From the NCBI GenBank assembly GCA_025175895.1, contig CM046003.1, forward strand, positions 48,912,335 through 48,976,334: a stretch of DNA of 64,000 nt. The letters run 5' to 3'. Shown here piece after piece: positions 23,056 through 33,791 of this stretch; the first letter of the stretch is position 1; each line of letters starts with the position of its first letter. A program made the position numbers and the translations under genes. Source of the DNA: Wurfbainia villosa (taxonomy: Eukaryota; Streptophyta; Magnoliopsida; Zingiberales; Zingiberaceae). The notes under the pieces are model-generated. The model saw only the letters and a list, made by a program, of their open reading frames with translations, made no database searches and was not told the origin of the DNA.

Positions 23056-24705
23056 CTATATCACATGAAAAACACAATCCTTAGGTACCCAAATCTTAGG
23101 ACCACTAGCATCAATTATAAATTTCTTAGGTACCCATGCCTTTCTCCCCTTGCTTTTAATTGTTGATTTTCTACTCACAAGAGATGTAAATGCTACCTCT
23201 TTTTCTTTAGGCCTATATCCTAATCCGGCCTTGTTGTAGATAGCCCTTTGATCCTTAATAATCATGTCTAGGTATTTTGACCCATTGGTGAATTTTTCTA
23301 AGCATGCTCTTAATTTACCTATTTCTTTTCTTAACTCATCATTTTCATCCCTAAGGGTACATTCATCATTATCACTAGATGGTTTACCACATGATGAATT
23401 TACACTCTTAAATGATTTGATCTCTAATTTTAGATCCTTAATCCTAGTTTTCGATCTATTTAAAGCATTTTGTAAACATGCAATAGTCTTATAAAGTAAA
23501 TCTACTTTGGGTGAGTTGTTTACCTCATCATCATCACTTGATGATGATTCATCGCTTGAAGAGGAGGATGAATACTCCTCACTTGAACTCCCGGTTTCTT
23601 CCTCTAAAGCCATGAGAGCTAGATTTCGGGTGGCATGACATACTTCTTCATCATCGGAAGTGTCTTCCATGCTTAGGGTGTTCCAAGTTTGAGCCACCAT
23701 TGCTTCTTTCTTCTTCTTTTCCTTCTTCTCCTTATGCTTCTTTTCTTTCTCCTCTTTCTTCTTTAGTTCCGGGCAATTTGGCTTGATGTGCCCTTTCTTA
23801 TTGCAACCATAACAAGTTACATTAGATGAAGAATTTGAATTATTTGAAGATTTACCTCTTGAGGATTGGAACATCCTCTTCACATCTTTCTTGGTGAGTC
23901 TCCTTGACTTCCCACCAAACTTCTTGACGTAATGTGCCACCTCGCTTGCCGATAACTCATCTTCACTACTTGATGAGTCTTCCTCGGATTCGGATGAGGA
24001 GGACACTTCCTTCTTCTCCTTCTTCTTCTTCTCCTTCTTTCCTACAAAAAGAGCTATACCCTTCTCTTTGGATGAAGCGTTAGCTTGTTCATGTAATTGA
24101 AATTCACAAAATAGCTCATCTAACTTAACTAATGAAAGATCCCTAGAGACCTTATAGGCATCTACCATTGAAGCCCATAAGGTGGTTTTAGGGAAAGCTT
24201 GTAACACATACCTTACAAGGTCTCGGTTGTCGACCTTCTCACCTATAACATGTAGTCCGTTGACTACTTCCTTGAAACGCCCGTGCATTTGGCTCACGGT
24301 CTCGTTTGTCTTCATGGTGAAGCTTTGGAGTTGGCCAATTAGAAGATCTCTCTTGGCCCTTCTTGTTTCTTTGGATCCTTCGTTGAGTACGATGAGCTTC
24401 TCCCAAAGCTCTTTTGCGGAGTTGAAAGGCCCGACTTTAGAGAGTTTCTCCTTGGATAGACCACATTGAAGGGTGGTTGTTGCTTTTGTATTTGCTTGTG
24501 CTTTCTTGGCCATCTCTCTTGTCCAATCTTTTGTCGGTAGTGGTGCTCCGAATTCGTCGACCGACTTTTCGAATCCATCTACAATACTAAACCAATTTTC
24601 TATGTCATTCATGAGATAGTATTCCATCCTACCTTTCCAATAGCCGAAGTCATTGCCGTCGAAGAACGGAGGCCTCGCCGTGCTATATCCCTCTTGAAAT
24701 GCCAT
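23056..24705 (-). CDS. gag: C2 gag, intact (549 aa)
   Basis: Open from the ATG at 24705, which is the first after the primer site. The N terminus (MAFQEGYSTARPPFFDGNDF) is the DUF4219-like start of plant copia gag, followed by the UBN2 region (residues about 60-210). A lysine/glutamate/serine-rich stretch leads to a CCHC knuckle, CYGCNKKGHIKPNC, near residue 297. More acidic-serine runs, a coiled-coil-like part (about 420-470) and a WVPK..WVPKD tail follow. It would package element RNA in virus-like particles. It ends in TAG, after which the protease frame continues with no shift, so readthrough could make Gag-Pol. Known plant Sireviruses use such arrangements, but here it is untested. Confidence 0.9.
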   Translation of the reverse strand: MAFQEGYSTARPPFFDGNDFGYWKGRMEYYLMNDIENWFSIVDGFEKSVDEFGAPLPTKDWTREMAKKAQANTKATTTLQCGLSKEKLSKVGPFNSAKELWEKLIVLNEGSKETRRAKRDLLIGQLQSFTMKTNETVSQMHGRFKEVVNGLHVIGEKVDNRDLVRYVLQAFPKTTLWASMVDAYKVSRDLSLVKLDELFCEFQLHEQANASSKEKGIALFVGKKEKKKKEKKEVSSSSESEEDSSSSEDELSASEVAHYVKKFGGKSRRLTKKDVKRMFQSSRGKSSNNSNSSSNVTCYGCNKKGHIKPNCPELKKKEEKEKKHKEKKEKKKKEAMVAQTWNTLSMEDTSDDEEVCHATRNLALMALEEETGSSSEEYSSSSSSDESSSSDDDEVNNSPKVDLLYKTIACLQNALNRSKTRIKDLKLEIKSFKSVNSSCGKPSSDNDECTLRDENDELRKEIGKLRACLEKFTNGSKYLDMIIKDQRAIYNKAGLGYRPKEKEVAFTSLVSRKSTIKSKGRKAWVPKKFIIDASGPKIWVPKDCVFHVI

Positions 24706-24740
24706 GCTTCAGTTGATGGTTAGATCTTCCGATGCGATCC

Positions 24741-24756
24741 GGGCTCTGATACCACT
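24741..24756 (-). promoter_or_regulatory. Primer-binding site of C2
   Basis: On the minus strand the 5' LTR ends ACTAACA and is followed by AG then TGGTATCAGAGCCC, complementary to initiator-Met tRNA. Confidence 0.9.
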
Positions 24757-25988
24757 TGTTAGTGATCGTTTGGAAGCTAGAGGGGGGGGGGTGAATAGCA
24801 CTTTTAGTTTCTACAAGAGTAATTAGCGGAAGCAAACACAAATAATATATGTAAAAACAAAAAGAAATGCTAACAAAGCCTTTACGTGGTTCGGAGATAA
24901 CGCTCCTACTCCACGGCGATCCTTAAGGTGGATCAACCCAAGCAATTTCACTAAGAAGCTTTCTCTTTACAAAGACCTCCTCTTCTTACAAAAGATGACA
25001 ATGAAGATTTGAGAGGAGGAGGGAGATTAATACACTTAGAAAGCTTGGAAAACTTGTGGGAGCTTAGAAGAATGATCAGAATATAAGCATTAGCCCCTTC
25101 TTGCTCCCCTTGGGCTCTTTTTATAGGAAATAGCCTCTTTTTCCCGTTGGAGGTCTATCAGTCGACGGATGACTTACATCAGTCGACTGCCGCCGATTCT
25201 AACAGCTTCTGAACAACCGAATTCGCGGGATTTGCCATCGTCATCGCCAATAGGAAGACTATCGATCGGCCGACAGCGATGGCGATTCGGCCGTCTGATA
25301 TCGCCGGAGCCGATCGGCTACGAGCCATCTGTTTGTGGCGATTGATCGCCAATAATAGCGATCGTGCTAGCTTGTATGGCGATCAGAGTCGACTCTCACG
25401 ATTGATAACTCTCGGATCATTGCTAACAACCTTCCAACCTCTAATGCTGCATTTTAAGGGCCAGTTCGACCGACACCATGTTCCAGTCGACTAGCACACT
25501 CCAAGTATGACTAATTCATACTTGAAAACATAACCTAAGCCTAGACTTAACCTTCTAGCTTCTCCATCAGCCTTGCGCCTCTAGGATTTCTCTGAGTCCA
25601 CGACTCCATCCATGCGCTTGCCTTCAAAAGCTTCCTTCGATTTCGTCATGCTTTGGGTTTCTTCTTTGCCAAAGTACGCTTGGACTTTATGCCGCCAAGA
25701 CTACATGCTTGGACTTATGCCGCCAAGACTTTCCTTTGGTCTTTCTTTTCCAAGGACTGCTTGGACTTTACCCCGCCAAGACTACATGCTTGGACTTACG
25801 CTGCCAAGACCTTTCCTTTGACTTCTCTTTGCCAAGATCACACTTGGACTTGTCTTTTACCAAGTCTTCATACTTGGATTTTCCTGTCACTTAAACATGT
25901 TTACAATTAGATCACAAAACATTGCTTAACTTAGATGATTATCCAAACATCAAAATATATAAATGTTTGGGGCATTGTTGCACCAACA
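24757..25988 (-). mobile_element. 5' LTR of C2
   Basis: Same termini and layout as 13732-14962. Flanked outside by TAAGG. The block 25245-25430 differs sharply from its partner although the rest is almost identical: GATCG-rich words stand where the partner has CAGTCGACTG. Confidence 0.93.
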
Positions 25989-26652
25989 TAAGGAAACTTT
26001 GAGACAAGCATGTGCAGCTCTTAAGGTTGAGCTATCACTGTTAGGGCATGCCCGGGAAGAGGCTCTTCATGAGGCTGACCTATTGCGCACCCAATTGCTA
26101 TGCCAAAATGAGCGGATCCAACAGGTGGACACTTTGGCTCAGGAACTAACAGAGTGCCAAATCCAACTGAAAGACACCCAGGTCCAATGAGCAGAGTCCC
26201 TTGTTGAGTTGATACAATTCTGATTCTTTGTCAAAAATCTTGAAACAGCTTGCAACTCTACTCAGACCCGACTGGATCACCTTTCTTCTACCATTTCTAG
26301 TGTTCCCGAGGACCTTTCAGAAATAACAAGAAAACTACGCTCACTACAGTTGAAACACACCTAAGCCATCGATTGTTGAGGTCAGCAGACCTTAACTATT
26401 GCCAAGGAATGAGATGAACTTAAAGCTACTCTTACTGCCCACATATCCACTAAAGAGAATCACTAGAAAGAGCGGTAACAAGAGCTAATGGCAAAGTTTG
26501 GTGACAAGGCTGCCGACATTTTCATAATAGATTTTGAAGGTTCTAATAGACAGTTTGAAGATCGGGGGTATCCCCCTCCAGGAGAAGACACTAGCTTTCT
26601 AAGTGTCGAGGCTATTATTGCTAGATATCCAACAACAACTTTTGATTTATAA

Positions 26653-27059
26653 CAAATCTATCTCCTATAATGAAACTATTTTCCCCTTGAGGGATCATAA
26701 TGATAGCTTACTTTACACTGAATATACTCTTCTCTGTTTTTATTAGACTACCTAATTGATGTCGCTTGGATAATTGGAATCCTATTTGTAAATTATATAT
26801 ATATCCAACCAGCATCCCCCTCATGCCAATCGACTATGATACTATGGGAGTATTCAATAAATTCAGAGTTGATGAGAAGATATATCTAGGTCATGGCACT
26901 AGACTTAAATTGTATCTGTCGGGTATCCTCCCATTAATTGACATGACCTTTCATATCTCTGGTTAATGTACAAAATGTTTCCGACACTCCTCCATCTGCC
27001 CATCTATTCAACACTTCTCCTTCTTTCCTTAGAAAGAGAATTAATGTCCCCTCTTCCTC
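26653..27059 (+). other. Spacer between the antisense genes of H
   Basis: No supported gene. A 66-codon frame (26766-26966) has no recognisable family and no start context. The last 60 bp become pyrimidine-rich ahead of a TATA box. Confidence 0.4.
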
Positions 27060-27067
27060 TATAAATA
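27060..27067 (+). promoter_or_regulatory. TATA box of the short antisense gene of H
   Basis: TATAAATA in a CT-rich context (CCTCTATAAATACGCCC), 73 bp before the ATG at 27140. This spacing suits a start site near 27090-27100. Confidence 0.55.
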
Positions 27068-27139
27068 CGCCCTTTCATCTTCCTTCCCTTCATACTCCTT
27101 TCTTTCTTCTATCTTTCTGGATACCTCCTTACTAGTTAG

Positions 27140-27436
27140 ATGGCTAGTTCTTCCGAGCCAGGAGAGACATCTTCTTCCATCGGGCACCCCACTGCAGACC
27201 AACAACGTATAACAGAACTAGAAGGACTAGTAAGGGATTTACGATGATGATTATGATTGTCCTCCACCCGAGCCTACTCCCTTCGTCAAGAGTTGGCGAT
27301 CTCTCAGCGGAATTTAGCAAGGATTCATGAAGCCCATCGACTTCTTGTGAGACGACATCTCTCAACTATGCCTCCGTTTGCCACTCCGTCTTCTGATACT
27401 CCTCCCACAGATAAGATCATCTGCGAAGCTCCTTAA
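27140..27436 (+). pseudogene. Short antisense gene of H (98 codons), three stops
   Basis: Starts MASSSEPGETSSSIGHPTAD, continues QQRITELEGLVRDLR and ends IICEAP then TAA. After removing three in-frame TGA codons (27246-27257), all of which look like CGA-to-TGA changes at CpG, the frame is continuous. The middle (RQELAISQRNLARIHEAHRL) is a likely helix or coiled coil. A TATA box lies upstream and AATAAA downstream. It runs opposite to the H integrase. No known function; I do not recognise the family beyond its context. Confidence 0.5.
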
Positions 27437-27529
27437 CTTCTTTTTTTCTCTTGTAAAGGGACTGAGATAATTCTCACGACCTTAACGAAGTATGTTATGC
27501 CACTACCTCCATCAGCTTGTACTATGCTT

Positions 27530-27535
27530 AATAAA
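27530..27535 (+). terminator. Poly(A) signal of the short antisense gene
   Basis: AATAAA, 94 bp past the stop codon, in the sequence TGCTTAATAAAGAAAT. Together with the TATA box it frames a compact transcription unit of about 450 bp. Confidence 0.45.
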
Positions 27536-27974
27536 GAAATTTAATGCTTGCATAACTAACACCGCATACCTTCCTTTTGAAGACTGCACCTTCTGAATTC
27601 CCCTTCATTCCTCTAAGGATAACATGTATGCCAATATGATTACCTCACCATCAGGCTCCAGTGATATGTCACATATAAGATAAATTGCCGAATCTATAAT
27701 CATGAAAACTACTGAACAACCTCGGCTGGTTAAAGTGTTAACTTCACCCTCACCTTCTTCTGATTCTTGCCTCTTCTCATAATCAATCCAGTAAGGACTG
27801 ATGATGTACACCTTATGCCAAAATGAATAAGAAGATATACCATCATAATATACTCCATTTTTCTTCTCAAGTGATAGTTATTTTTATATCCGTCTCTTCC
27901 ACCTCCCCTCCACATGAGAGCAGCCACTTCAGTCAATGTTGGGATTGAATAACCTTGCCTATCGCTGCTCCTCC
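27536..27974. other. Intergenic part of H before the tandem array
   Basis: No gene with support. Overlapping minus-strand frames (27605-27990) have no recognisable motif. Confidence 0.4.
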
Positions 27975-29378
27975 GTATCATCAACACCAATTTAGGGAAT
28001 ATGGATAAGCTACAACTATAACAACCGAGCTAAAACTCTGCCATAATACTTCAACCTAGCCGGGGACTTGCAAGTCATCCCTCGACTAGCCTTGCATACC
28101 ATCGCTCTTCCTTGTCATCAATGCCAATTTGGGGAATATGAATAAGCTACAGCTATGACAGCCGAGCTAAAATTCTGCCAGAATACTTCGACCTAGCTGG
28201 GGACTCGCAAGTCGTCCATCGATTGGCCCTACCTACCACCACCCTTCCCTGCCTTAACACTGCTCAGGGGAATCGAAGAAATCTGCGGCTAATGTCGAGC
28301 TGATATTCCACCAAAATACTTCAACTGAGTCAGGGACCTACAAGCTGCCCATCAACTGGCCCTACATACCACCGCTCCTCCCTGTCATCAATGCCAATTT
28401 GGGAAATATGAATAATATACAACTATAATAACCAAGCTAAATCTCTGCCAGAATACTTCGACCTAGTCGGGGACTTGTAAGTCGTCCACCGACTTGCCCT
28501 GCCTACCACTGCCTCTCCCTACCTCAACACCGCTCAGGGGAATAGAAGAAATCTACGACTAAGGCTGAGATGATACTTTACCAAAATACTTTAACTGAGT
28601 CGAGGACTCACGAGCTGCCCATCAACTGACCCTACATACCACCACTCCTCCCTGTCATCAACGCCAATTTGGGGAATATGAATAAGCTACAACTATGTCA
28701 ACCGAGATAAAACTCTGCCAGAATACTTTGACCTAGCTGAGGACTTGTAAGTCATCCACCGACTGGCCTTGCCTACCACCACCCCTCCCTACCTCAACAC
28801 TGCTCGGGAGAATCAAAGGAAGTTGTGGCTAATGTCGAGCTGATACTCCACCAAAATACTTCAACCGAGTCAGAGACTTACAAGATGTCCATCAACTGAC
28901 CCTACATACCACTGCTCCTCTCTGTTATTAATGCCAATTTAGGGAATATGAATAAACTACAACTATGATAGCCAAGCTAAAACTTCGTCAGAATACTTTA
29001 ACCTAGTTGGAGACTCGCATGTTTCCCACCGACTGACGCTGCCTACCACTGCCCCTCCTTGCCTCAACACCGCCAGGGGGATAGAAGAAAGTTACGACTA
29101 ATGCCAAGTTGATACTCCGCCAAAATACTTCACCCGAGTTGGAGACTTATGAGCTACCCATCATCTGGCCTTACATACCACCACTCCTTGTCATCAATGC
29201 CAATTTGGGGAATATGAATAAGCTACAACTATAATAGCCAAGCTAAAACATCGTCAGAATACTTTGACCAAGTCGGGGACTCGCAAGTCGCCCATCGACT
29301 GGCCCTGCCTACCACCACCCCTCCCTGCCTCAACACCGCTTAGGGGAATAGAAGAAAGCTGCTATTGCCAAGCTGATA
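27975..29378 (-). repeat. Tandem array of about 270-bp units in the H 3' region, part 1
   Basis: The word GCCAATTTGGGGAATATGAA or close variants recurs at about 28124, 28392, 28662, 28932 and 29200, and at 27986 as CCAATTTAGGGAATATG, so the period is about 270 bp. Each unit contains CTACATACCACCGCTCCTCC, then GAATACTTCGACC, GGGACTCGCAAGTCGTCCA and CTGCCTCAACACCGCTCAGG. The array continues at 37323 after A1. Such arrays are known in the 3' region of Tat-type elements and can seed satellite DNA. Confidence 0.9.
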
Positions 29379-29383
29379 CTCCA

Positions 29384-30743
29384 TGATGCACGCGAATGCA
29401 ACCTCAAATCTCGCGATGGAGGCAGTCGAGGACTCGAAGCGCGCGCTCACGCTCAATGCCCGCAAGTGCACGGATATCGTCAAGTAATAAAAGATTATCG
29501 ATCCCACAGGGACTGGGATTCGAATATCGATATGTTCAGTGGTTGAAATTGTTCGGAAGTAAACTCTAAGAGGTTTCGATTTGTGAGGCCTATCGGTGAA
29601 CTATACTCTATACGGTGTCACGCGGAGGAAGAAGGGAGCGTGCCGAGGTCTTCAAAGGTGATTCTAGGACTTCGGTTTTTCTTGTGTGTAGCAAAATAAT
29701 GCTGTCAACTGGCATTGTCTAGATGTTTAGCTATAGTTTTGTGGAAGAGACATCATACACTCTCCTGATGAGCTACCGCATCTACCGAGAGCTATCTCCA
29801 CCTTAAAAGGACGGGATAGACGGTACGAGGATGCCGAATCAATCCCTACGATGAACCATTTCCGATCCCATCTCATCCTTCTACCCACAGTTACAGGAGA
29901 TCAGGTTTACCCCTAGGTTCCTTGTATAAAATCCCCTAAATCTTAGGTACGAGGGCTGTCACCCCTCGTATTGCCTAAGCACAGCAGGTAGAAAACCAAA
30001 CACGCATAGATATAGTTTAAACAACTTCCAATTGCTAAATTAAACTCAAAGACAGAATTTAACATAAACCAACATGTAATGTGCACACAAGCTACTCCCT
30101 AATCCTAGAATCAAAGGAACTACTCCATGTATATAGAGGAGGAATCACAAAGCATGTACATGTTCGAATACATTAGAAATAAAATGCAGGAACAAGGGAT
30201 TACAATGCTTTCATGGTCTTCTCTCCGGCGTTGAAGTGCAAGAGTTGACCTCCGGCGGTGTTCTTCCTCCCCGTTGTGAGTTCCCGAAGCTTTTTAGGGC
30301 TTCGGTGTGCCATCCTAGCCGTCGTGCCCCCCTCCTAGGGTTTGGGCGGAGCCATCCTTATATAGACATCACCTCGGACCACTGCAAAATCAGAAAAAGC
30401 CCTAGTCGTGCAAATCTGGCAACCCGCCACACAGTCATGTGTTTCCACATGGCCAGCCCATGGGGTGGCTGATCTTGCCCATTGAACACGGTCGTGTGTA
30501 GCCACATGCCTTGGCCGTGTCCCACTCTGCGTCTAGCTGCAAAATGTCCTTATTTTTCTTTGAAAGTGTGCCTTTTTCACTCGAAATGCTAACCTGCACA
30601 CAAAAGTACAAAGAGCAAACCTCCGAACTAGAAAATAGAAAATGCATGTAAAATAGAGTGACATATGCATGAAAACTAACATAAAACGTAATGAGATGTG
30701 AGCAAAAACTATTTCTAAAACCCTATATATTTTGCTCACATCA
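29384..30743 (-). mobile_element. 3' LTR of A1
   Basis: Next to it on the inner side the minus strand reads AAGTTTGGGGAAG, a polypurine tract, so this is the 3' LTR. It contains palindrome-like CACGGTCGTGTG and TGGCCGTGT words near 30420-30530 and is closely similar to 35952-37322. Confidence 0.9.
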
Positions 30744-31829
30744 CTTCCCCAAACTTAAATCTTTGCTTGTCCTCAAGCAAACCTCAGTGCCATGAAATTT
30801 AAAAAGACATTGTTCCATACTTAGCATGTTAACTAAATTTATCAAGTGGTATTTACAATCAAAGCAAAATAAATATGTTCTAGAAATTCACTAAGTTAGC
30901 TCCTCGTGCTCGTGCTAAGCGAATCATTCTTAGGGGATGCCCATTCCATGGTGAGTTAAGTCATCATCCCATAGCTTTCCTAAGGTTTTCAGTTCTTAGG
31001 CACTTACCTGCCTAAAGCGAGGGTCGTTCCCTAAATCTAGCATAAAGTCTCAAAGGCGTGCTCGGTATTGAGAGAAATTGATAGGTGTTTCCCTAGTAAC
31101 CTAACTCGGTCTCAAAGGGGCACCTAGCCATTTCCACCCACGACAACTATTTTTTATCCCTTATAATCTTCTCTCTCTCTCCCTTTTTTTTCTTTTCTTT
31201 TTCTTTGTTTTCTTTTTCATCTTTTTCTCTTTCTCTTTTTTTTCTTCTCACTGGGATTTTGATTTTCCAAATGGGCTTACACAATCCGAGCATCTCCAGT
31301 AACTAAAATGCTAAACCTAGAGTCACCTATGGATTCCAAGGTAATAGACTACTAAGATGAATCATAACTAGGTATGTACTAAATTCTCCCTTTCAGAATG
31401 TTCGACATGTGTAGGTGTAAAAATAAAAGCTAACCAGTGTAAGTATAGAACATTCATTAGAGCAAATAAAATAAAATACCACAAGATAAATGAAGTTAAG
31501 CTACCTATAAGAACAACTCATGTAAGCAACTTTTAAAAAAAATACTATTGAGGCAGCTTTACAGATAACAAAAATTAAGTATTGAAAGAAACTCAACAAC
31601 TCATGCATGAATAAATGAATGAAAATATCAAAAATGAAACTATTGCTAGAAAACAAACAAAATAAACTTTAGGGGTCCCCCCCCAGACTTAAACGAAAAT
31701 ATACCTCTAGTATGGTGGACGAGGTGGAAAGTCTGAGAGCCTCGGCATCTCGGGATCCTAGGAGAACCTACTACTGAGCCGCTGATGCCACATGTACATG
31801 TGGTCGATCTGGGAGCTGGTGGATACAAC
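30744..31829 (-). other. 3' untranslated part of A1
   Basis: About 1.1 kb with no gene. It includes a CT-rich low-complexity tract at 31165-31255 and A-rich stretches. Confidence 0.6.
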
Positions 31830-33444
31830 GACTACTTAGTGCTCCTCCTCCCTGGCCCACTGTGCCTGTTGGGCATGCATTTGCTGCCGCATCTCTTGGT
31901 GGTATGCGACCTACTCCTGGCGACGAGCAGCCTCCTCCTGGAAGTATATGCGAGCCTCGTCATAGAACTTCTCAGCCCGCTGGAAGTTCTCCTGGAAGCC
32001 CTGGAACTTCGCCTGCGTGTAGGCGCTCTGCTCCTCCCATCGCTGCCTCTGCGTCTGCTGCTCGGTGTATATGTCATCGAAGCGTGATCGGAACTCCGAG
32101 AAATCATAGGTCGACATACCTGCATCCTACTCAAAGGTAGAAAAATGTGGTGGTGCAGGTGCAGACTCATGTCGGCGTGGACTAGGGGGGCTCCTATGCA
32201 TGTGTGGACTGGAGGGAGAGTGATGTAAAGGGGGAGAGATGGGTGCTGTTGTGGGTGGTCCCTCATGTGAAGGGGACTCCACTATCAGGTCCAAGCGCCA
32301 GTTGGCGCGTGTAGTGATGGTGGTACGATCAGGGTCGGGGAGCCTAAGGTTCGTCAGATTTTTCCTTACAAAGCATAAGGAGTGTCCTTCTCTAACAATC
32401 ATCTTCATGGCCATGCACACTCCTAGGTCGATCCTAGGGCTCCCCTCTATACTCTCTAATGTAGTGTAATCGTACCCCATCCTATGGTAAATGTGGGTAA
32501 GTAGGCCCCCCACATTAATCTCTCCTCGTGCAGCTTTGCCCATCTTCACTAAGTGTCTGATGAAGTGGGACCCTACATTGATGCTACTCCTTTCTTGTAG
32601 CATATCTCAGAGGCAAAGCAGCTCGCTAGCTCTAACTACACTGTCACTCTCCCCACGACCAAATATAGTACTGGCCATGATGCGGTGGAGGTATCAGAAG
32701 ACGGGGTTTTGGAGGCGCGACGCTTTGGCCCTAGAAGGGTCATAAGCGTGCTCCCCCGTCAACTCGGTCCAAAATACCCGAGCGTTGAACCCAATACGGA
32801 TTCTTCTCTCTCCCCCACTTGGCAAGTTAAAACATGATTTCTATTGGTGAAGGGTTCATTCATGCTTAATGTTAAAAATCCTAAAAGTTATCCTACCCTC
32901 TTCGCTCTCTCTACCCGTTAAAATTTCCGCCTCTAAGGAACTCAAAAATTCTAGAACTATCCTAGGGTAGGTTGGGTGCCTTATTTTCATCATCCCTTCC
33001 CACCCCATTTTTGCAAATAGGGCTTGAATATCACCCAACAACCCTAAAAACTCTAGCAAATCTTCATCTAAGTACCTAGTAGCAGTGAGTTTACGAGTAG
33101 AAAGCATATTATATCTATCTCTATGTTCATTATTGTGAAAAATAAGAGTGGGTAGGGCGTTACCCTCCTCCAGAGCTTGAGGGGTGTCGACTCTCCTTGT
33201 TCGTCGCTCCGAAACATCGGATCGAGGTGATACATGCTTGGTCCTCCTCATCCTTGCTTCTTTTGGCTTCCTTTAAGGTTAGAAGTGCTTCTAGATGGTG
33301 GGGAAGACAAAACCACACGGCTAGGGCAAGAGCACTCGAAGCACATGACGCAAATGGGGTGAAAACACACGGCTCGCCCCTTTTAATCTTGTGCGACACG
33401 ATCGTGTGAAAATACATGGCCAGGCCATGTGCGCCTCGGGTCAA
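31830..33444 (-). pseudogene. Athila ORF1-like extra ORF of A1, broken
   Basis: Read in pieces on the minus strand. The first block has FHNNEHRDRYNMLSTRKL then ARYLD-type text, LGLLGDIQALFAKMGWEG, PTYPRIVLEFLSSLEAE and GRITFRIFNIKHE. This resembles the Athila ORF1 family (Arabidopsis retrotransposon ORF-1). After stops near 32820 and 32605 a second block (INVGSHFIRHLVKMGKAARG..YHRMGYDYTTLESIEG) matches the later part of such proteins. A proline/serine/histidine-rich stretch and a charged coiled coil (RQRWEEQSAYTQAKFQGF) close it. It sits downstream of protease, where autonomous elements would have RT. The role is unknown. Confidence 0.65.
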
Positions 33445-33639
33445 TCAGGCATGGCTGTGGGAAAACACATGGCCAGGTCGTGTGTCCCCATTTTTCTCCC
33501 CGTTTTGCGTTATGGTCCGAATTTATACACTTCGCCGTGTAGAGTAATATGGATTTTATGTTTGCCTAACAAAGTTCTTTTCTAGTCCTAACTCTAAATG
33601 GGATGGAAATCAAATCTAAAATTAAATAAATGCATGCAA

Positions 33640-33791
33640 TACAATCAAAGGGAAATCTAAAATAAAACTTGGGTTGCCTCCCAAGAAGCCCTTTGTTTAA
33701 GGTCGTTTAGCTCGACCTCACTCCACTATCAACTTGGCTCTGGAGATTCAGTGAACCTCCATTCATCCGTCTCGGAAGCTTCATCGGGTGG
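33640..33791 (-). other. Linker after protease of A1
   Basis: On the minus strand it reads GTCGAGCTAAACGACCTTAA and CTTGGGAGGCAACCCAAG, a phrase I recognise from untranslated regions of other plant Athila-like elements. It suggests that the protease ORF truly ends here and that RT was lost long ago rather than in this copy. Confidence 0.5.

Larger units (their letters stand above)
13732..25988 (-). mobile_element. C2: near-complete Sirevirus (copia) with envelope-like gene
   Basis: Two LTRs of about 1.23 kb, TSD TAAGG (13727-13731 and 25989-25993), an initiator-Met primer site, a polypurine tract, gag, pol and an envelope-like ORF between pol and 3' LTR define a Sirevirus on the minus strand. 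The length is 12.26 kb including solo LTR S1 (15796-17432). Gag is open. Pol and env carry a few stops and frameshifts, so it is recently but definitely disabled. It inserted within the coiled-coil part of the antisense gene of H. Confidence 0.93.
12308..26652 (+). pseudogene. Antisense extra gene of H, copy 1, split by C2
   Basis: The first exon (about 12308-12704) includes GIFYFTSRPDCQFLTNKPSS then HKGWRELYFLAR, resembling the plant family called putative gypsy-type transposon (Transposase_28). A 110-bp intron with GT at 12705 and AG at 12814 joins codon phase 1 correctly to DDLMQRAMISAVKAKTEKEK. A proline/serine-rich region follows. A second acceptor lies at 13576-13577, before a coiled-coil part that C2 splits at TAAGG. 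The C-terminal coiled coil resumes at 25994 (LRQACAALKVELSLLGHARE) and ends at the TAA near 26650. Several TAG/TGA stops show decay. Its function is unknown, and it runs opposite to the integrase of H. Confidence 0.6.
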
